DNA of 64,000 nt from Prunella strophiata (lineage: Eukaryota; Chordata; Aves; Passeriformes; Prunellidae), in contig JAZBQD010000015.1 in NCBI GenBank assembly GCA_036583965.1, forward strand, positions 65,068,330 to 65,132,329, in the 5' to 3' direction. Positions 60,825 to 64,000 of the stretch are shown here, piece after piece. The notes below the pieces were generated by a model that ran no database searches, was not told where the DNA came from, and was given only the letters and a program-made list of their open reading frames with translations. The position numbers and the translations under genes are program-made. Numbering within the stretch: position 1 is the stretch's first letter; every line of letters starts with the position of its first letter.

Positions 60825-62887
60825 GTAAGTGATTTAGACATCTGTGCACTGAAACAGTGATGCAGGTGTCCTGTTAAATCCTATAAATGTCACATTACAA
60901 TCATGACATCTGTACCACATCATAAAAAGAAGAGTATGTCAGATCACCTAAAAAATCAGAACGTGCATGGAGCTTTTTTCACCAGAGTTCATTGTTTCCC
61001 TCTTCTGTTTTTAATCTCTATCTACAATTAATTCTTCCACCCCCATCTATGGAGGAGGTACCTATGGTTTCTTTTGTTTCTCTGTTGAGGAGGAAAGAAA
61101 AGTTGCAGAAAACCCACTAAGGCAAAGCATGTAATGTTTTTTTTAAGGATTCCTTGTGTCGTGGGGGGGGGGGGGGAGCAGTGTCCAAAAGCCTCACTGA
61201 CTTGCTTATCTAGCCAGACAATTTTAGGGTTATTGGGCAGTCTCATTATGCAGTTGTTGTGGCTTTCCTGACTGTAATCACATGTTATTCACCTGTCCAG
61301 ACTAAGACCTTAACTAGCTTGCCCTAGGAATTGACATGTGCTGAATTTAAATGGAATGACAAGAAATTAATTTCCCTTGTAATTTGTCCTTAAAAACTTG
61401 AGCTTTTTGTTCCATGTAGAAAAAGGCTGAGCTTTTTGTTCCTCCTAGGAAGGAGTACTACAGGATAACCTTCTCCAAATTCTGTATTATTGAGCCTGCA
61501 AGTATAGTTGCTGAATGGAGCAAGGCTGCTGTACACAGTAGGGTGAGATGACATTCCCTGAGAATGCCTTTGCACTCATTTGCATTCCCAGAATCTAAAC
61601 CACAGTTCCATGAACAGCCCTTGTGGTATTATGGGGACATTTTTTGTCTCATTTACAGTGGGGGAAGAAAAGGTGACAGCATGCATGCTTCCTAGAGGCT
61701 GTAACTCTTTCCCCTGCTTCTTTCCTTAGTACATGGAAGGAGTTTGTCTAACTGAAATGCAAGTTTAATAAATCTGTGAGATGCTGTTAGTGAGACAGCT
61801 GTTAGTGAGAGTCAACTATATAGTGTGGGTTATTTTATAAGTGGAAGAATGAACTCTTTAAATTTTGTTCTTACCGTAACAGGATCTGACAGACCTGCAG
61901 GTTTTGCCTTGAGTCTCAGTGCTTCTGTACCTATGTCTGTGAGACAGACAGAAGAGAGAAAGTGTGGCTTATGCTTAATTATGTTCTCTGTCCATTGCAG
62001 CCAGTCAGAACTTCTTTCACACCCAAGTGATCTCCTTCTAGAGAGCTCAACAGCATGTTTGTTAAGTTAATGCAAAAACTCCCTGTAGGTTGTTATCTTT
62101 CATGCATCTTTTGGCCATTAAGCCCTGTACCTAAATGCAGCCCACAAGGGTTGGATTCTCTCCTAGCTCTGACACTTTTGAGACTTCCACAGTGTGTTAT
62201 TAACAGATTACAATCCAGCAGTCAGTTGGATTTTCACTTTCTCTCTGAGAAGTTTTTCAGTTCTCTTCAAACACACAGTCATGAAAAAGAGACGATACAC
62301 CCCAGTTACTCAGCTGCCACCTTCACCATTCTTTCCAGCCTGTCCAAAGCAGAGGCCAAGACCTTGTTCCACAAGATTACTCAGAGCCTCCCATGATTCC
62401 CAATTGATGGGCTATTTTGACTACCATTGTTCCCTGTAGTAAGACACATGCCATCACCAGCTTTGTGAATACTCTGGTTTCTGTAAGATACTGAAAATTT
62501 TTGCAATGGATACTTTCTGATTTCCAATGGACTTGATGGTATTGGCATGGTACTACAGTAAGGAGAGAAAAAAGTGGTCTGGTTGTGCAGAACATACTCT
62601 GCCAAAAGTCCTGTTGGGGCATTTGGGAAGAATATGCTTGTCTCCTGTCATCTCTAAAGGGCTTTCACTCTTGCAGGACCAGAGACAGATTCGTGTCTGC
62701 CTGATACTTAATGATGTCACGCAGGCTTGCTAGAAAGCACAGGGCTGCACTTGAAATTCAGACACTTCTGTGCAAATATGTCTGTATGAGGATTCACTTT
62801 AGCCACATTGTAACAGCTCAACAGCAAGAGCTGCAAAATGGCTGATATTTCACTCGTCTTAAGATTTTGTGTTTGTTTCTTTTTAAG
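60825..62887 (+). other. EPB41L4B: EPB41L4B intron, 2.1 kb
   Basis: GTAAGT to CTTTTTAAG. It holds a G14 run at 61163-61176 and two short local duplications (61399-61442 and near 61783-61811). Open frames of about 60-113 codons in 61.8-62.7 kb overlap one another on both strands and resemble nothing known. Confidence 0.85.
61163..61176. repeat. Poly(G) tract, G14
   Basis: An uninterrupted run of 14 G. It is unusual in this AT-rich intron and is prone to sequencing and slippage error. Confidence 0.85.
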
Positions 62888-62918
62888 CAAACAATCCTGT
62901 GAAAGCAGCGCAACTGTG
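62888..62918 (+). CDS. EPB41L4B: EPB41L4B exon, 31-nt microexon after FA region
   Basis: This tiny exon (phase 1 to phase 2) completes Ala and encodes NNPVKAAQL plus two bases of Cys. It corresponds to the family's 'K-A-S-N-P-V-x-A-A-Q-L-C' segment just after the FA region. The acceptor is TTTTTAAG|CA and the donor CTGTG|GTAAGT. It was found only by following the protein family. The fit of phase and residues on both sides makes it convincing despite its size. Confidence 0.9.
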
Positions 62919-63400
62919 GTAAGTGACTGCTCAACTTTTTTCTACCTCTCAGTTGCTGTTCTTGGGCTAAAAGGATTCTGAAGACAACACCTGCTTTAGG
63001 ATTTGTAGAAACAGATTCTCTGATGTGGGGTGAATTGCCTTGGCATGTCTCATTATGCATAATCAGATTCTTCTTGGGGCCTGTCTGCTTCCATTGTTTA
63101 ATCTATTTCTCTTATTATTTTTATATATGAAATCAAACTAAAGTAAAACACACTTCCTTTTTGCTCACTGCTCTTATGCTACCTTATCAAGCATAATTTG
63201 ATCATGTTTTTTAAATCTAAAGCAAAGAAACAAATTTTACACCCCTCTTTCACATGTTAACTGCTATGGTGTATATCTTGAATAAAATAATGATGTCCTT
63301 AAGCATATGCATTTTACTTCTCTGTAGTACTTCCCTGAACTAAAAAACATTGTGATGTAGATGTACTGATTACATAAAAGCAAATTTTTTTCTCTCTTAG
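62919..63400 (+). other. EPB41L4B: EPB41L4B intron, 482 bp
   Basis: GTAAGT to CTCTCTTAG. It is AT-rich, and no other feature is recognised. Confidence 0.85.
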
Positions 63401-63434
63401 TGCTAAAAATACTCCTGAAGTCCATAACTACCAG
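63401..63434 (+). CDS. EPB41L4B: EPB41L4B exon, 34-nt microexon, start of C-terminal tail
   Basis: The last exon in the window (phase 2 to phase 0) completes Cys and encodes AKNTPEVHNYQ. The family reads 'SKTNPEVHNYQ' followed by a His/Pro-rich tail as I remember it, so the next exon should begin with that tail. The acceptor is TCTCTCTTAG|T and the donor TACCAG|GTAAGA. Confidence 0.9.
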
Positions 63435-64000
63435 GTAAGAGCATACCAGTTACAGAAGAAAATCTGGTCATTTCTGTATTTTATGGTAAATATTTTTGCT
63501 CCTTAGAGTTTGTACAGCTGTTTTGCTCCCCTTTCTTTACTCTGGGGTGAGATTTTATGGTGTGTCAGAAATAAACAGCACCACATTGGGGTTAAGGAGT
63601 TTTCTCTTTTTTCCGCTGTGTTCTTGGATTCTCTGCAAGCTGAGTACACTCCATTTGCCATGTTCTTTCCCTTCCTTTTCTTTCTGTGAAAGTTAAAGCC
63701 TTTGGGACTGTGAATGTGATGGGCCCCAGGAGACTGCTCTATGAGCAAGCTTTTGTCTAGAGCAGCCTCTCACAGTAGGTGATCGTGACAATTTCAAAGT
63801 TGCAATTACCTCCCTCATCACAACACTTACAGAGTTCCCTGCTGGTCAAATGCTTGTTGGAGTTTTTTTATACACTCCAGGGAAAACATTACCTGGTTTT
63901 CATCTGTGCTACTGACAGTCAGTTGGTACTGAGAAAAAGCAAGCTTCCAAACTCTGTATATGCATGAGAACTTAGTCTTAATGCTTTTTATTAAAACTCT
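63435..64000 (+). other. EPB41L4B: EPB41L4B intron, 5' part (continues beyond window)
   Basis: The stretch starts with GTAAGA. No next exon or convincing poly(A) signal with a stop codon is seen before the window ends. Open frames at 63496-63748 on both strands are chance. Confidence 0.75.

Larger units (their letters stand above)
37161..63434 (+). other. EPB41L4B: EPB41L4B gene body, 13 internal exons (partial gene)
   Basis: The thirteen exons listed separately join to 1038 nt, exactly 346 codons, with no stop and with matching phases at every junction; all introns are GT-AG. The product has the order F1 (partial), F2, F3 and FERM-adjacent region, as in the NBL4/Lulu branch of band 4.1-like proteins. 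Stretches such as LKCPYETAVELAALCLQ, VDMHVVKGRDGCEY and TKMDFKKSKLTLVVVEDD fit EPB41L4B better than its closest paralogue EPB41L5, judged from memory of both families. Known role: a cortical FERM adaptor in epithelial actomyosin organisation, adhesion and migration. The first exon (start codon, N-terminus, start of F1) is upstream of the window; the long C-terminal tail continues downstream. In-window introns run from 103 bp to 10.7 kb. Confidence 0.95.

Noticed and set aside
63560..64000. AATAAA-like words (near 63571 and 63994) considered as a possible 3' end of the gene
   Set aside because: No in-frame stop-bearing exon precedes them, and the preceding exon has a good donor, so the transcript probably continues beyond the window.
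1..64000. CRISPR arrays, tRNA or rRNA genes, phage or bacterial operons
   Set aside because: No regularly spaced repeats, cloverleaf-like sequences, ribosomal motifs or closely packed genes were seen; the content is vertebrate intronic DNA.

Overview
This window looks like bird nuclear DNA. It is AT-rich and CpG-poor, has no dense gene packing, and carries CR1 LINE fragments in both orientations plus an LTR of a type I recognise from avian endogenous retroviruses. The exons are short and bounded by GT-AG splice sites. I cannot name the species.

The only gene I can support is a partial EPB41L4B (EHM2, Lulu2) on the + strand. Thirteen consecutive internal exons lie between 37161 and 63434. Every junction keeps the reading frame, and together they encode 346 residues without a stop: most of the FERM domain (rest of F1, all of F2 and F3), the basic FERM-adjacent (FA) region and the start of the C-terminal tail. 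The start codon and the first part of F1 must lie upstream of the window, and the rest of the tail downstream.

Layout: 1-37160 is the 3' part of a very long first intron. It holds CR1 copies (12.2-13.0 kb +, 13.1-14.2 kb -, 16.2-17.2 kb -, 17.7-19.1 kb +, 24.4-24.8 kb -, 25.3-25.5 kb +), an LTR at 23.5-24.4 kb and homopolymer or T/G-rich tracts. The first in-window exon (37161-37265) is followed by a 10.7-kb intron with another CR1 3' end near 45 kb. Exons 2-5 (47.9-54.5 kb) are spread over introns of 0.7-3.4 kb, and a 4.0-kb intron follows. Exons 6-11 then crowd into 58.5-60.8 kb with introns of only 103-592 bp. Two very small exons (31 and 34 nt) follow at 62.9 and 63.4 kb.

The family is known from published work as a membrane-associated cytoskeletal adaptor. 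In epithelia Lulu2 acts with p114RhoGEF on the circumferential actomyosin belt and is restrained by aPKC. The FA region seen here keeps the basic, Ser/Thr-rich character expected of such a regulated segment. I found no tRNA, rRNA, CRISPR array, second protein-coding gene or novel multi-gene system. Reading frames over 100 codons outside the exons are either explained by CR1 or lack any recognisable family or splice context.
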